From: Streptomyces xanthii
GTDB taxonomy: Bacteria; Actinomycetota; Actinomycetes; Streptomycetales; Streptomycetaceae
Assembly (NCBI RefSeq): GCF_014621695.1
Contig: NZ_CP061283.1
Span: forward strand, 1 to 64,000
Length of the DNA: 64,000 nucleotides
Direction of reading: 5' to 3'
A program made the translations under genes and the position numbers. Positions 24,486-32,447 of the stretch are shown here, in pieces. Numbering within the stretch: position 1 is the stretch's first letter; the number at the start of each line of letters is the position of its first letter. Under the pieces are notes generated by a model. That model worked only from the letters and a program-made list of their open reading frames with translations. It was not told the DNA's origin and did no database searches.

Positions 24486-24543
24486 GTTGGTTGGAGCCAA
24501 CGAGGGTCCCGCATGACCGCGCCCCCTGTTGGTTACAGCCAAC
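24486..24543 (+). repeat. Two GTTGGTT..AGCCAAC near-palindromes
   Basis: GTTGGTTGGAGCCAAC (24486-24501) and GTTGGTTACAGCCAAC (24528-24543), 42 bp apart, about four helical turns. The second ends 8 bp before the -35 of promoter module H, a position suited to an activator or repressor. Confidence 0.55.
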
Positions 24544-24551
24544 GGAACCCC

Positions 24552-24634
24552 TTCCCTGTCGGGCTTAAAGCTGGTATTGTTCTCAACGCTGGAAGGGGGT
24601 GGCTCCCCGACCGGCATTCACTCGGAACCCGAAC
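24552..24634 (+). promoter_or_regulatory. Promoter module H
   Basis: Plus-strand copy: -35 TTCCCT (24552-24557), 17-bp spacer, -10 TATTGT (24575-24580), GGGGG..TCCCC leader hairpin and a degenerate CGGAACCCG tail. It drives the Pycsar-effector-like gene. Confidence 0.75.
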
Positions 24635-24648
24635 CGCAGGAGGATGCG

Positions 24649-25119
24649 ATGCAGGCGAGCGCGAGCCGTACGGGAAGCGCGGGCGATCCGCTGGAGAAGG
24701 CTCAGGCGGCCGCGGCCGCCGAGGTCGCACGCAACGACGGCAAGGCCGGCGCGATGCTCACGGCGTCCAGCGTCATGGCCGCGATCCTGCTGGGGGTGCT
24801 GCCGAACGCGGACCTCTCCGGCCCGGTCGCGGCCCTGGTCGGTCTGGGCGTGACGCTGAACGCGGCGGCGATGGTCACGGTGCTGCTGGTGATCCGCTCC
24901 CGGTTCGGGAAGTCGCCCCGGGGTTCGTTCCTGCACTGGGCGACGCTGACGCCGGAGGCCCTGGTGGAGGAGCTGGCCCACGACCGGCGGGCCGAGCAGA
25001 CGATCGCGCTGTCCAGGATCGCGCGGGACAAGCACCGCCTGGTCCGCGTCGCCGTCGACCTCACGGTGGCGGCGGCCGCCGTCCTGACCGTCGCGCTGTT
25101 CGTGGCGCTGGTGTCATGA
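24649..25119 (+). CDS. Pycsar-effector-like (PycTM/DUF5706) membrane protein, 156 aa
   Basis: ATG at 24649 with AGGAGG. Order of features matches PycTM-type effectors common in Streptomyces: an N-terminal helix with EVARNDGKAGAML, two adjacent membrane helices at about 35-80, a central LTPEALVEELA helix, RIARDKHRLVRVAVDL and a final membrane helix at about 132-155. In Pycsar defence, such proteins open membranes when a neighbouring cyclase makes cCMP or cUMP. No Pycsar cyclase is seen in this window, so the role here is unproven. Confidence 0.75.
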   Translation: MQASASRTGSAGDPLEKAQAAAAAEVARNDGKAGAMLTASSVMAAILLGVLPNADLSGPVAALVGLGVTLNAAAMVTVLLVIRSRFGKSPRGSFLHWATLTPEALVEELAHDRRAEQTIALSRIARDKHRLVRVAVDLTVAAAAVLTVALFVALVS

Positions 25120-25310
25120 GCCGGTACGACCACATGCCGACCGCGCAGATGGAGCTCTCGCTGGTGGCCCTCGCGCGATGGGCCAGGGCGTACGCGGCCA
25201 CCGGGCCGAAGCTCATCGAGGACCAGCTCCACCAGGAGATCGACGAACTGCTCGACGAGCACCGCCGGCGCCATCGCGCGACCGGTTCTCTCAGAAGCCG
25301 TTACCCGTAA
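25116..25310 (+). CDS. Small helical protein, 64 aa
   Basis: ATG overlaps the stop of the PycTM-like gene (ATGA). Helical and charged (LIEDQLHQEIDELLDEHRRR), no membrane segment. The tight coupling suggests it works with the membrane protein, perhaps as a modulator. Confidence 0.6.
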   Translation: MSRYDHMPTAQMELSLVALARWARAYAATGPKLIEDQLHQEIDELLDEHRRRHRATGSLRSRYP

Positions 25311-25329
25311 CCCATCGCAGGAGACGAAC

Positions 25330-25533
25330 GTGAGCACCCGAAGCAGCCAGACCCCCGCACAGTCCCTGACGCGCAACGATCGAGTGGTGATCCACGAGGA
25401 CGAGCTTCCCTACCTCGTGGATACGGTCGCGGACATGCCGCACGGAGGAGTCCGCGTCACGTACTCCTCTGGTGACACCGTCGAGTACGCGGCTGGCGAC
25501 CAGGTCGCGGTCGTCGACGGGGACCTCGACTAG
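25330..25533 (+). CDS. Small protein, 67 aa
   Basis: GTG at 25330 with GGAGA upstream. After about 15 disordered residues it looks like a small beta barrel (DRVVIHEDELPYLVDTVADM). It is the last gene of the module H operon, followed by a terminator. Family not recognised. Confidence 0.6.
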   Translation: MSTRSSQTPAQSLTRNDRVVIHEDELPYLVDTVADMPHGGVRVTYSSGDTVEYAAGDQVAVVDGDLD

Positions 25534-25553
25534 CCCGCCCGCGGCCGCCCCAC

Positions 25554-25594
25554 CGAAGGCCCGTCTCCCCGATCCCGCGGGAGGCGGGCCTTCG
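25554..25594 (+). terminator. Terminator, 16-bp stem
   Basis: CGAAGGCCCGTCTCCC pairs with GGGAGGCGGGCCTTCG (one G-U pair), 20 bp after the stop of 25330-25533. Confidence 0.75.
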
Positions 25595-26367
25595 TCGTGC
25601 CGTACCGCCTCCGCAGAGCCCCATATAAGGTCGCGGGGATAATGAGTCCCCCGCGACCGCTTCTCTCCCTCGGGTCCGTGGGCCCTACTGGGCCCACTCC
25701 CCCTCGGGACACCCGGGCCGACGTGCCGCGACGAGCCCCCGCGACGTAGTAGCGCCGTCGCTGCGCGGAGTGGAGCGGGCAGTACCGATGGGCACCGGGC
25801 CGGGCCCCACGGCCCACGGAGCGGCACCCTCACGCGGAGCGGGCCCCAGGGCGATCCTCAAGAGCGCGAGGACTAATTATCCCCCTGGGGTGAGAGTGCG
25901 CGCCGCGGGCGCGCGAAAGAGGGGCGGATGGGTGGGGCGGGGCCGGGGTTGCGGTCCCCGGGCCCCTCCCGCGCCGTACGGGCCGGGCAGGCCCCGCCCC
26001 ACCCATCCGCTCGGCTTCTCATCCGTGCTCCCCCGACCCGCCGTTGCCGGGTGCGGGTCCGTGGAAGGGGTAGAAAGGACGCGCTTCGCGCGGCGACTGA
26101 AGAAGCAGAGCGCCGCATCGGTGCAGGTGACAGGGCTTCCTCGGCCCGTAGAGCGGCCGAGAAGGGGCCTGACGCGGGCCTCACGGCGCGTTCAGGGCCT
26201 CCGTGGCCGATTCCGCGCCGCACCCGCTGCCGTGCGCTCACGGAGGCGTCTGGGGCTTCCGTGGTCTCGTGGGGTCGTCAATGCGACGTCAAAAGCCGTT
26301 TGCGGAACGGGGGCTGACGGTGGGTACGGTGCCCGGGACCAATCATGATCATGGAACTAGGGGGATC
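25595..26367. other. Non-coding region with hairpins and a large inverted repeat
   Basis: No gene supported. It contains a 10-bp stem (25629-25638 with 25649-25658) whose loop carries ATAATGAGTC, an inverted partial copy of the same motif at 25870-25884, and a perfect 21-bp inverted repeat (25924-25944 with 25990-26010, 45-nt loop). A structured RNA or a site for plasmid maintenance is possible. Confidence 0.45.
25635..25649 (+). repeat. GGGGATAATGAGTCC element, copy 1
   Basis: The same 15-mer occurs in reverse complement at 40653-40667 (exact) and at 25870-25884 (one mismatch). This copy sits in a hairpin loop. Confidence 0.55.
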
Positions 26368-26703
26368 ATGCGTAAAGCACTGCTCACCGCCCTGGCGACG
26401 GCCACGCTGATGGTGCCGGCGCTCGCGGGCACCGCCCAGGCCGCCCCGGTCAAGGCGTCCGTCGTTGGCACCTCCGCCTGCGGCAAGAAGTACCCGGCCG
26501 GCTACTGGTGGACCTACCCGACCACCAACCTCAAGCTCCGTACCGGCCCGGGGACGACCTACTCCTCGCTCGGCCTCCTGCACAAGGGCGACGGCGTCGA
26601 GGTCAAGTGCAAGGCCAAGAAGGCCGGGTGGATGCGCGTCCACGTGCTCAACGGCCCGCTCGACGGCCGTACGGGCTGGGTGGCCAGCAAGTACATCCAC
26701 TAG
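26368..26703 (+). CDS. Secreted SH3-like domain protein, 111 aa
   Basis: ATG at 26368 behind GGGGG. Sec signal peptide (MRKALLTALATATLMVPALA) with likely cleavage after AQA, then a bacterial SH3 domain (TTNLKLRTGPGTTYSSLGLL, GWMRVHVL, GRTGWVASKYIH) with two Cys that may form a disulfide. Streptomyces secrete many such small SH3 proteins; they are thought to bind cell-wall material. Confidence 0.8.
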   Translation: MRKALLTALATATLMVPALAGTAQAAPVKASVVGTSACGKKYPAGYWWTYPTTNLKLRTGPGTTYSSLGLLHKGDGVEVKCKAKKAGWMRVHVLNGPLDGRTGWVASKYIH

Positions 26704-26745
26704 CCACCGAGAGGGATCGGGGGGATCGGGATCACGGCCCGGCGA

Positions 26746-26764
26746 TGTCAACTTTCCGGTGACA
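26746..26764 (+). repeat. 19-bp near-palindrome, site 1
   Basis: TGTCAACTTTCCGGTGACA within longer perfect arms GGCGATGTCA/TGACATCGCC, 73 bp before the membrane protein gene at 26838. First of six dispersed copies. Confidence 0.65.
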
Positions 26765-26837
26765 TCGCCGGGCCGACTGGTGCGATGATGAACGCGGGCC
26801 ACAACTTCCGTACGTGAACAGGCGATTGGAGCGCATC

Positions 26838-27062
26838 GTGCCGCTGGCCGTCCTCTCGGTGCTCGGCGGTCTGGCGGTCATGCTGGGCGGCGCCCTCCAG
26901 CTTGTCCGTGCGCACCGCAGCGAACAGCCCCGGACCGTGGCCTGGGGCGGGATCGCGCTCCTCGGCGCGGGGGCCGCGCTCGCCTACTCCTCGGTGTGGA
27001 CGCTCCTGCTCGCCCTCGCCGTCGTGGCGGTCTCGATCCGCGTGGAGCAGAGCGCCCGCTGA
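26838..27062 (+). CDS. Small two-helix membrane protein, 74 aa
   Basis: GTG at 26838 (VPLAVLSVLGGLAVMLGGAL) has GGAG 6 nt upstream; GTG at 26814 would add eight residues. Two membrane helices (about 1-22 and 34-66). Unknown function. Preceded by site 1 of the 19-bp element. Confidence 0.55.
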   Translation: MPLAVLSVLGGLAVMLGGALQLVRAHRSEQPRTVAWGGIALLGAGAALAYSSVWTLLLALAVVAVSIRVEQSAR

Positions 27063-27283
27063 CGGCCCGCGCGTCCGGGGACCAGCTGCCGGGCGGTACG
27101 CTGCCGGTCAGCGGCAGGACGCGCACGCCGCACGCCACGAGACGCCCGGCTCCCACGCTGCCGGACGGTGGCCAAGGACCCCCGGGTGCTCCCGGCGCGG
27201 GCCCGTGGAGCGCAGTACACCCTTGCCCGCGCTGATGGCGCCCGAGCCCGGCGGGATGCGTGGGGTCCCGTGACGGAGCTGTC

Positions 27284-27967
27284 ATGACCAAGAGCGGAGC
27301 CAACGGCCCCAAGTCCCGCGCCCGCGCCCGCAAGGAGCGCACCGGCAGCAAGTACACCCAGGCACGGCGCGGCGCCTCCGCGGCCGACGGGGACAGGCGC
27401 GAGGTACGCGAGGTGGCCGTGCCGACCGAGGTCACCGTGATGACCTTCCGCAAGGGCGAGCCCCTGCCGCGCACCGCCCCGGTCATCAGCTGGGAGTGCC
27501 ACCGGTGCGGCGCCGCCACCGACATCTGCGCGCTCACGACCGACGCCGGCGAAGGCCACATGCGGCCGTACTGCTCGGTGTGCCTGCCGCCGCCGGACCG
27601 CTTCCCCGCCCTGCGGGCCTTCGCTGACAAGCTCCGCAGTCTCCAGATGTGGGCAGACTGGCCTTCCGTGGAGGACCTCGCGCGGCAGGTCGAGGCGCTG
27701 ACGGGCCACTCGGGCCTGGAGGCCACGGTGGGCAACGTCCTGAGCGGAGCCGTGCTGACCGGCTGGGACACGGTGCGGGCCCTCGTGCACGCCCTGGGCG
27801 GCGGCGAGGACGACGTCCGGGACGTCCTGTCCTTGTGGCAGGCGGCCGAGCAGGAACTGAGCCGGGGCCCGGAGGAGGCGTTGACGGCGCTCGCCCGCCA
27901 GGGGCGAAGCACGGGGCTCCCGGACCGGAGGGATTTCCCGCTCCACCGGCTGAGCGACTTCGACTGA
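27284..27967 (+). CDS. Hypothetical protein with SYT-like N-terminal motif, 227 aa
   Basis: ATG at 27284 with GGAG upstream. The N-terminus is Lys/Arg-rich with TGSKYTQARRG, a motif shared by many actinobacterial plasmid proteins and by 34989-36383 here. CHRCG and CSVC pairs at about 75-105 suggest a zinc ribbon; the C-terminal half is helical. Function unknown. Confidence 0.6.
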   Translation: MTKSGANGPKSRARARKERTGSKYTQARRGASAADGDRREVREVAVPTEVTVMTFRKGEPLPRTAPVISWECHRCGAATDICALTTDAGEGHMRPYCSVCLPPPDRFPALRAFADKLRSLQMWADWPSVEDLARQVEALTGHSGLEATVGNVLSGAVLTGWDTVRALVHALGGGEDDVRDVLSLWQAAEQELSRGPEEALTALARQGRSTGLPDRRDFPLHRLSDFD

Positions 27968-28058
27968 GGCACCGCCCCGGCCCGCGCCGTCACCCGTCCT
28001 GGTGGAGGTGACCGTGTCGGCGCGGCCGCGCCGTGCCGGCTGCGCCACGGTGGGCACC

Positions 28059-28538
28059 ATGCGCCGCCGTCCCGCCCTGCTGATCCCTCTGGTCCTGCTC
28101 GCCGCCACAGCGTGCGTCAGCGTGCGGGACGACGGCCGCCCGGCCCGGCCCTCGGCGGCGGCCACGACCGCCGCGGCGCCCTCCCTCGCGTCCGTCGCTC
28201 CGCCGCCCAGTCAGGCACCCGGGCGCGAGGCGCTGGTGCGCATGGACGACGGCAGGCCCCGCGGCCGCAAGCACGCCGAGCCCGCGCCGGCGGCGCCCGC
28301 CGCGAAGCCCCCGGCGCGCCGGGCCGCTCCCCCTGAAGCGGCCGCGCCGCCGCCCAGGCCCCGGGCGGTCCGTCCAGCTCCTGCCGCGCCCCGCCGCCCG
28401 GCGGCACCGGCGCCCCGGGTGAAGCCGCGCGCCACACGTCCGGCGGCGGGCTACGACATGCGGACGCTGTGCCGGTCCGCGGCCCGCAACGGCGTCGGGC
28501 AGAACATCGTCGACCTGTGCCGCTCGTCGTACGGCTGA
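28059..28538 (+). CDS. Putative lipoprotein, Ala/Pro-rich, 159 aa
   Basis: ATG at 28059 gives MRRRPALLIPLVLLAATAC, a lipoprotein signal with Cys at residue 19. A long Ala/Pro/Arg linker leads to a C-terminal motif (MRTLCRSAARNGVGQ ... LCRSSYG) with two Cys, a pattern I have seen at the ends of Streptomyces surface proteins. A GTG start at 28014 is the alternative. Confidence 0.65.
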   Translation: MRRRPALLIPLVLLAATACVSVRDDGRPARPSAAATTAAAPSLASVAPPPSQAPGREALVRMDDGRPRGRKHAEPAPAAPAAKPPARRAAPPEAAAPPPRPRAVRPAPAAPRRPAAPAPRVKPRATRPAAGYDMRTLCRSAARNGVGQNIVDLCRSSYG

Positions 28539-28644
28539 GCTGCCGCACGACCTGGTCCTGGGCGCCGAACTCGCCAACTCGGTTACGTGCATAACCATCC
28601 GCCGATAGCCTGCGATGACTTTCACCTGACTTCGGAGGTAGGGG

Positions 28645-30228
28645 ATGCACGGCACGTCGCCGGATGCAGCGGGCGGGACCGAGGAACTGTGGAACGCGAA
28701 CCAAGTCGCCAGAGTCCTGGGGATCTCCGCGACGGAGGTCGGCCGGCGGCTGCGCCGGGGCGAGGAGCCCGCGCCGCGCTACCACGCCGGGGAGGCCCGC
28801 AACGCGCTGTGGGTGCCGGGCATGGTGCGGCTGTACGCCGCGCAGCGCGGGCAGGCCCTCGTGGAGCACGCCGGAGGAAGGCGGCAGCTGCCGGTGCCGA
28901 TGTGGGTGAACTGGCCCGCGCTCCCGGAGCCGCTGCCGCGTGTGGTGGACCAGGTGGTCGAGGTGCCGCGCATGTGGACGCAGTCGCCGGGCGACCCGCA
29001 CCTGTTCCACGTCCGCATCTGGCGGGGCCGGGCCGACGGTGCCGAGCGGATCGTGTGCCTGCTGTCCGTCATGGAGAACGCCACGATGTACGCGACCTCT
29101 GCCGGCAACGGCGAGTGGGTGATGGAGTCGGTGGTGGCCGCCGGACTGCTCACCCGGGAAGAGGCGTACCGGACCTTCGTGTTCGCGCTCGGGGTGCGCA
29201 ACCCGAACTATCTGTCCGAGGACGATCCGCAGTCCCTGATGTACGTGTCCTTCCTGCTGCCCGGCTCGCTCCCGCGTCTGCTCGACCGTTGGCGCAAGCC
29301 GCGCGGGGAGCTGTTCGCGGGGTCCAGCGTGATCCCGGCGCGCTTGTCGCACCTGGCCCATCTGGTGGGCGAGGAGGTCGAGATTTACCCGGCCGGGACG
29401 CACACCCCCGAGGTGGTCGCGCGCTACGTCGGCGGGGAGCGGCCGGTGGTCGTCGACTGGGACCCGATGGGCCTGGAGACGCACCTGGAGCACACCGAGG
29501 TGCTCCGGGCCTGGGCCGCTGAGCTCGCCGAGGCCGGGCAGGCCCGGGACGCGGCCACGGTGACTGATGCCGCCACCACGACGGCCAACGCCGTGCTCCT
29601 GGCTCACGACCACTACGGGCGCGTCTACGGCGACGAGGCCCGTGATGTCGTGCAGCGGCGCATTCCGCAGCCGGACCCGGCGACGGTGGAGGAACTTCGT
29701 CTGTTCGCCTTCGAGTCGGGCGGCTCCACGGTGGGGCACTGGCTTCGTCTGCACCGCGCCACCGCACTGCTCGCCGCGCGGGAGGGCCTGCCCGCCGAGC
29801 GGCACGCCGCGCTGCTCGCCGCGGTGGCGGAGAACGACGCGATGCTGCCCGGCCCGGTGCAGACGGTCGGCAACGAGCTGGATGGCTGGCCTCTGCGCCT
29901 GTCGACCTCCGAGCATCCGCAGCTCGACGAGTACGTGCAGACCCTGGCCTGGTACGGCCCCAAGGCGGAGCACCAGGAGGCGGCCCGCCAGCTGCGGGAA
30001 GCGCTGTGGGACGACGAACGCGGCGCGGTCCGCGCGGGATACGACCCCTTCGGCAGGCTGGCGCTGGCCACCGCGGACCGGGCCGCCGTGGCCGTCGCGT
30101 GCCCCGCCGAGGAGGCGGCCGCCTACCGGCTGGACCAGCCGCATCCCGGCTTCCGTCTCCTGGAGGACGGCCGTCTGGACCTGCTCCCGCTCGCGCAGAC
30201 CGGCCCCGTCCGCAGGCGCCTCATCTGA
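28645..30228 (+). CDS. Large hypothetical protein with N-terminal HTH, 527 aa
   Basis: ATG at 28645 with GGAGG 7 nt upstream. Residues 15-45 (WNANQVARVLGISATEVGRR) form a MerR/Xis-like helix-turn-helix; the remaining 480 residues are a mixed domain without a known motif. A GGTTACGTGCATAACC palindrome at about 28580-28595 could be its operator. Ends just before a 19-bp element. Confidence 0.65.
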   Translation: MHGTSPDAAGGTEELWNANQVARVLGISATEVGRRLRRGEEPAPRYHAGEARNALWVPGMVRLYAAQRGQALVEHAGGRRQLPVPMWVNWPALPEPLPRVVDQVVEVPRMWTQSPGDPHLFHVRIWRGRADGAERIVCLLSVMENATMYATSAGNGEWVMESVVAAGLLTREEAYRTFVFALGVRNPNYLSEDDPQSLMYVSFLLPGSLPRLLDRWRKPRGELFAGSSVIPARLSHLAHLVGEEVEIYPAGTHTPEVVARYVGGERPVVVDWDPMGLETHLEHTEVLRAWAAELAEAGQARDAATVTDAATTTANAVLLAHDHYGRVYGDEARDVVQRRIPQPDPATVEELRLFAFESGGSTVGHWLRLHRATALLAAREGLPAERHAALLAAVAENDAMLPGPVQTVGNELDGWPLRLSTSEHPQLDEYVQTLAWYGPKAEHQEAARQLREALWDDERGAVRAGYDPFGRLALATADRAAVAVACPAEEAAAYRLDQPHPGFRLLEDGRLDLLPLAQTGPVRRRLI

Positions 30229-30241
30229 CTCCGGAATCCGG

Positions 30242-30260
30242 TGTCAACTTTTCGGTGACA
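30242..30260 (+). repeat. 19-bp near-palindrome, site 2
   Basis: TGTCAACTTTTCGGTGACA with longer arms CCGGTGTCA/TGACACCGG, in the short convergent gap between 28645-30228 and 30314-30727. The convergent position does not suit a promoter operator. Confidence 0.65.
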
Positions 30261-30313
30261 CCGGGACGGCGGGGGCTCCCTGCTGTCAGCGATAACCCAC
30301 GGGGCCGGGCCCG

Positions 30314-30727
30314 TCAGCCCCGTTCTTCTTCCTCCAGCCGCAGCACGTCGAGGATGTGCAGGAGCTGGCCGTCGGCCGAGCGGGCCATCAGCATCACCTC
30401 GTGCGGCTTGATGTCGTCGCCGTACTCGGCCGAGATGATCTCTTCGCGTAGCACCTGCTCGAAGGCGGCGCACTCGGTGCAGCCCGTCCGGTGCATCAGG
30501 TATCGGGCGGGGGCCCGCACCGTGTTGGTGTCGCTCTCTAGCACGTGGGCGGGCTCGCCGGTGGCGTGACTGCCCATGCGCCCGGTGACCTTGTACGTGA
30601 AGAAGGGGTGCCCCTGGCGGGCTTCGAGCACCGTGGCCATCACGTGTACGACGTCCCCGGGGCTGAAGTGCTCGGCGGTGATGTCCCGTTGGTGGATGGC
30701 GCTGGCGTTCAGTTCGTCCTGCAACAT
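30314..30727 (-). CDS. Hypothetical protein, 137 aa
   Basis: ATG at 30727 (MLQDELNASAIHQRDITAEH). Central CTEC motif; otherwise a mixed alpha/beta protein (DVVHVMATVLEARQGHPFFT). Divergent from 30835-31602 with 19-bp site 3 in the shared intergenic region. Confidence 0.6.
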   Translation of the reverse strand: MLQDELNASAIHQRDITAEHFSPGDVVHVMATVLEARQGHPFFTYKVTGRMGSHATGEPAHVLESDTNTVRAPARYLMHRTGCTECAAFEQVLREEIISAEYGDDIKPHEVMLMARSADGQLLHILDVLRLEEEERG

Positions 30728-30788
30728 GGTGGTGACCCTACGGTCCGAGCGGCCGGCAGCCCGAGGGAGTCCCCTCCTCACAGCAGCC

Positions 30789-30807
30789 TGTCAACGTTTT
30801 GGTGACA
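30789..30807 (+). repeat. 19-bp near-palindrome, site 3
   Basis: TGTCAACGTTTTGGTGACA, 27 bp before the ATG of 30835-31602 and 61 bp before the divergent 30727 start. Confidence 0.65.
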
Positions 30808-30834
30808 TCGCGCCGGGGGTGGGAGGGTGACCCC

Positions 30835-31602
30835 ATGGCGATCGACCACGTGAAGCGGCAGCGGACGCTGGATGCGGCGGAGGAACTGCTCCGCGAGCGA
30901 TACGGGGAGGGCCGCAACTACCTGGACCCGATCACGGTGATGCAGGAAGTGCGGGCGCAGGCGTTCGGGTATTCCGTGCGCGAGGGCGAGGAGGCGCCGG
31001 AGGTGCCGGCGGAGGACCTCCTGGCGGCGCTGACGCAGGTCGAGGAGGCTCGCGCGCGGCTGGACTCGCTGGAGCGGGACCTGATCCGCGGCGCCCGCAA
31101 CCGCAGCGCGTCGTGGCAGAAGATCGCGGACAGCCTGGGCATGGCGAACCGGCAGGCCGCCGAGGCCAGGGCGACCCGGCTGGAGCGGGCGGCCGAGTCC
31201 CACAGCCGCGACCGCGACGTCCCCACCCAGCGGCGCGAACGCGCGCGGCAGCGGGCAGTGGAGGCGTGGTGCGCAGCCCATCAGGCCCGTATCCGGCAGA
31301 CGGTCCAGCGCCTGGTCGACGTCGGCGAAGCGTGGCCGCAGCTGGCCGAGGACTACCTCACTTCCCACTACCTGCGCGCGCTGGAGAACAAGCTGAAGGG
31401 CGACGCCGACGGCGTGAAGCTGCTCGACGATCTGGAGATGCTGCTCCCCAGGCTCACGCCGCAGGGGCAGCCGCCCCTGGAGCCCGCCGGCGAACGCGCC
31501 CCGGAGGCCGCGCAGGCCCGCGACGCAGCCCTGGCCTTGCTCTCCGACCTGGCAACGGTCCGCCTGGAGGTCGACGCGGCCCGCATGTCAACGGTCCGGT
31601 GA
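30835..31602 (+). CDS. HTH-containing helical protein, 255 aa
   Basis: ATG at 30835 behind GGGAGGG. All-helical with SASWQKIADSLGMANRQAAE at about 95-115, a plausible helix-turn-helix, then charged coiled-coil sequence. It is flanked by 19-bp sites 3 (upstream) and 4 (over its stop), so it is a candidate for the protein that binds them. Function otherwise unknown. Confidence 0.6.
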   Translation: MAIDHVKRQRTLDAAEELLRERYGEGRNYLDPITVMQEVRAQAFGYSVREGEEAPEVPAEDLLAALTQVEEARARLDSLERDLIRGARNRSASWQKIADSLGMANRQAAEARATRLERAAESHSRDRDVPTQRRERARQRAVEAWCAAHQARIRQTVQRLVDVGEAWPQLAEDYLTSHYLRALENKLKGDADGVKLLDDLEMLLPRLTPQGQPPLEPAGERAPEAAQARDAALALLSDLATVRLEVDAARMSTVR

Positions 31603-31604
31603 CG
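31586..31604 (+). repeat. 19-bp near-palindrome, site 4
   Basis: TGTCAACGGTCCGGTGACG lies over the overlapping 3' ends of the convergent genes 30835-31602 and 31588-31839, so the element is inside both coding sequences. Confidence 0.65.
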
Positions 31605-31839
31605 GCGGGCCTTCCGGGATGCCGAGCAGGATCGGTGCGACTTCGGGGTGGGCGTGCACGGCCTGCCGCAGGGCGTGCGGGGTGAGCCCGGCCCGCCGGG
31701 CCGTCGGGCCCAGCCCCTGGCCGTGGTGCAGGACCAGGTCCACCGCGGTGACGGTGGCCGCGTCTCTGCACACGTCCAGGGCGCGGCGCTCGCGGTCCAG
31801 TCGCCCCAGCAGTTTCTCGGTCTCGCTGTAGAAGGCCAT
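31588..31839 (-). CDS. Small HTH-like protein, 83 aa
   Basis: ATG at 31839 (MAFYSETEKLLGRLDRERRA). RRAGLTPHALRQAVHAHPEV at about 50-70 is a possible helix-turn-helix. It overlaps 30835-31602 by 15 bp tail to tail; 19-bp site 5 is about 75 bp upstream. Confidence 0.55.
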   Translation of the reverse strand: MAFYSETEKLLGRLDRERRALDVCRDAATVTAVDLVLHHGQGLGPTARRAGLTPHALRQAVHAHPEVAPILLGIPEGPPSPDR

Positions 31840-31911
31840 GCAGCCATCCCAGCGCGGCGAACGGGCTGGTGACAACGAGGCTGGCGGAGTTGCCCGTTTC
31901 CAATTGGCCAC

Positions 31912-31930
31912 CGTCAACGGTCCGGTGACA
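31912..31930 (+). repeat. 19-bp near-palindrome, site 5
   Basis: CGTCAACGGTCCGGTGACA, upstream of 31588-31839 and downstream of 31953-32363. Its core is the same as that of site 4. Confidence 0.6.
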
Positions 31931-31952
31931 GCCGTCGTTCGCCCTGGCGCGG

Positions 31953-32363
31953 TCACGCCCCCGGCACAGTACGGCCCGCGGGGATGCGCAGCCCCTTGTA
32001 CCCGGGGCCGAGGCCACGGCGGGAGCGGCCCCGGGTGATCGGCACCGGGGGTGCGATGGTCTCGCCTTCGCCGTCGCCTTCGAGGGCCGGTTCGGGCCGG
32101 TCGCTCGGCGGCAGGGCAAGGCTCTGGCGGAGCCGGGTCAGGTCCCGGAGAAGGGGGAGCACCGCGGCGGCACCTGCCGGGTGCGCGCTGCCCAGGGCGA
32201 GCGCGGTGACCTCGATCGCCTCGACGGCGTCCTCGGCCGCCGCCGCGCTCCAGCTGCCCGGGGTGCCGGCGATGTCGTGCAGCGTGCACGCGGTGTCCGC
32301 CAGGGCTTCGGCGTTCTCGGCCAGGCCGGGCGCGGCGGTCGTGGGCAGTTCCGTGGTCTCCAT
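31953..32363 (-). CDS. Hypothetical protein, 136 aa
   Basis: ATG at 32363 (METTELPTTAAPGLAENAEA). Helical first 90 residues, then a basic tail (RGRSRRGLGPGYKGLRIPAG). Divergent from 32448-33455 across about 85 bp. No family recognised. Confidence 0.55.
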   Translation of the reverse strand: METTELPTTAAPGLAENAEALADTACTLHDIAGTPGSWSAAAAEDAVEAIEVTALALGSAHPAGAAAVLPLLRDLTRLRQSLALPPSDRPEPALEGDGEGETIAPPVPITRGRSRRGLGPGYKGLRIPAGRTVPGA

Positions 32364-32447
32364 GCCCGTTGAACGACGGTGGGTTCCCTGCGTCGCGGGC
32401 CTGTCGGCCGCGGCGTGTCCGCCGACCGGGCGATTCGTTGTACCGGT

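Noticed and set aside
28117..30144. 675-codon minus-strand ORF opposite 28645-30228
   Set aside because: A shadow of the plus-strand gene, rich in Arg, Gly and His; the plus-strand gene has a good ribosome binding site and protein-like sequence.
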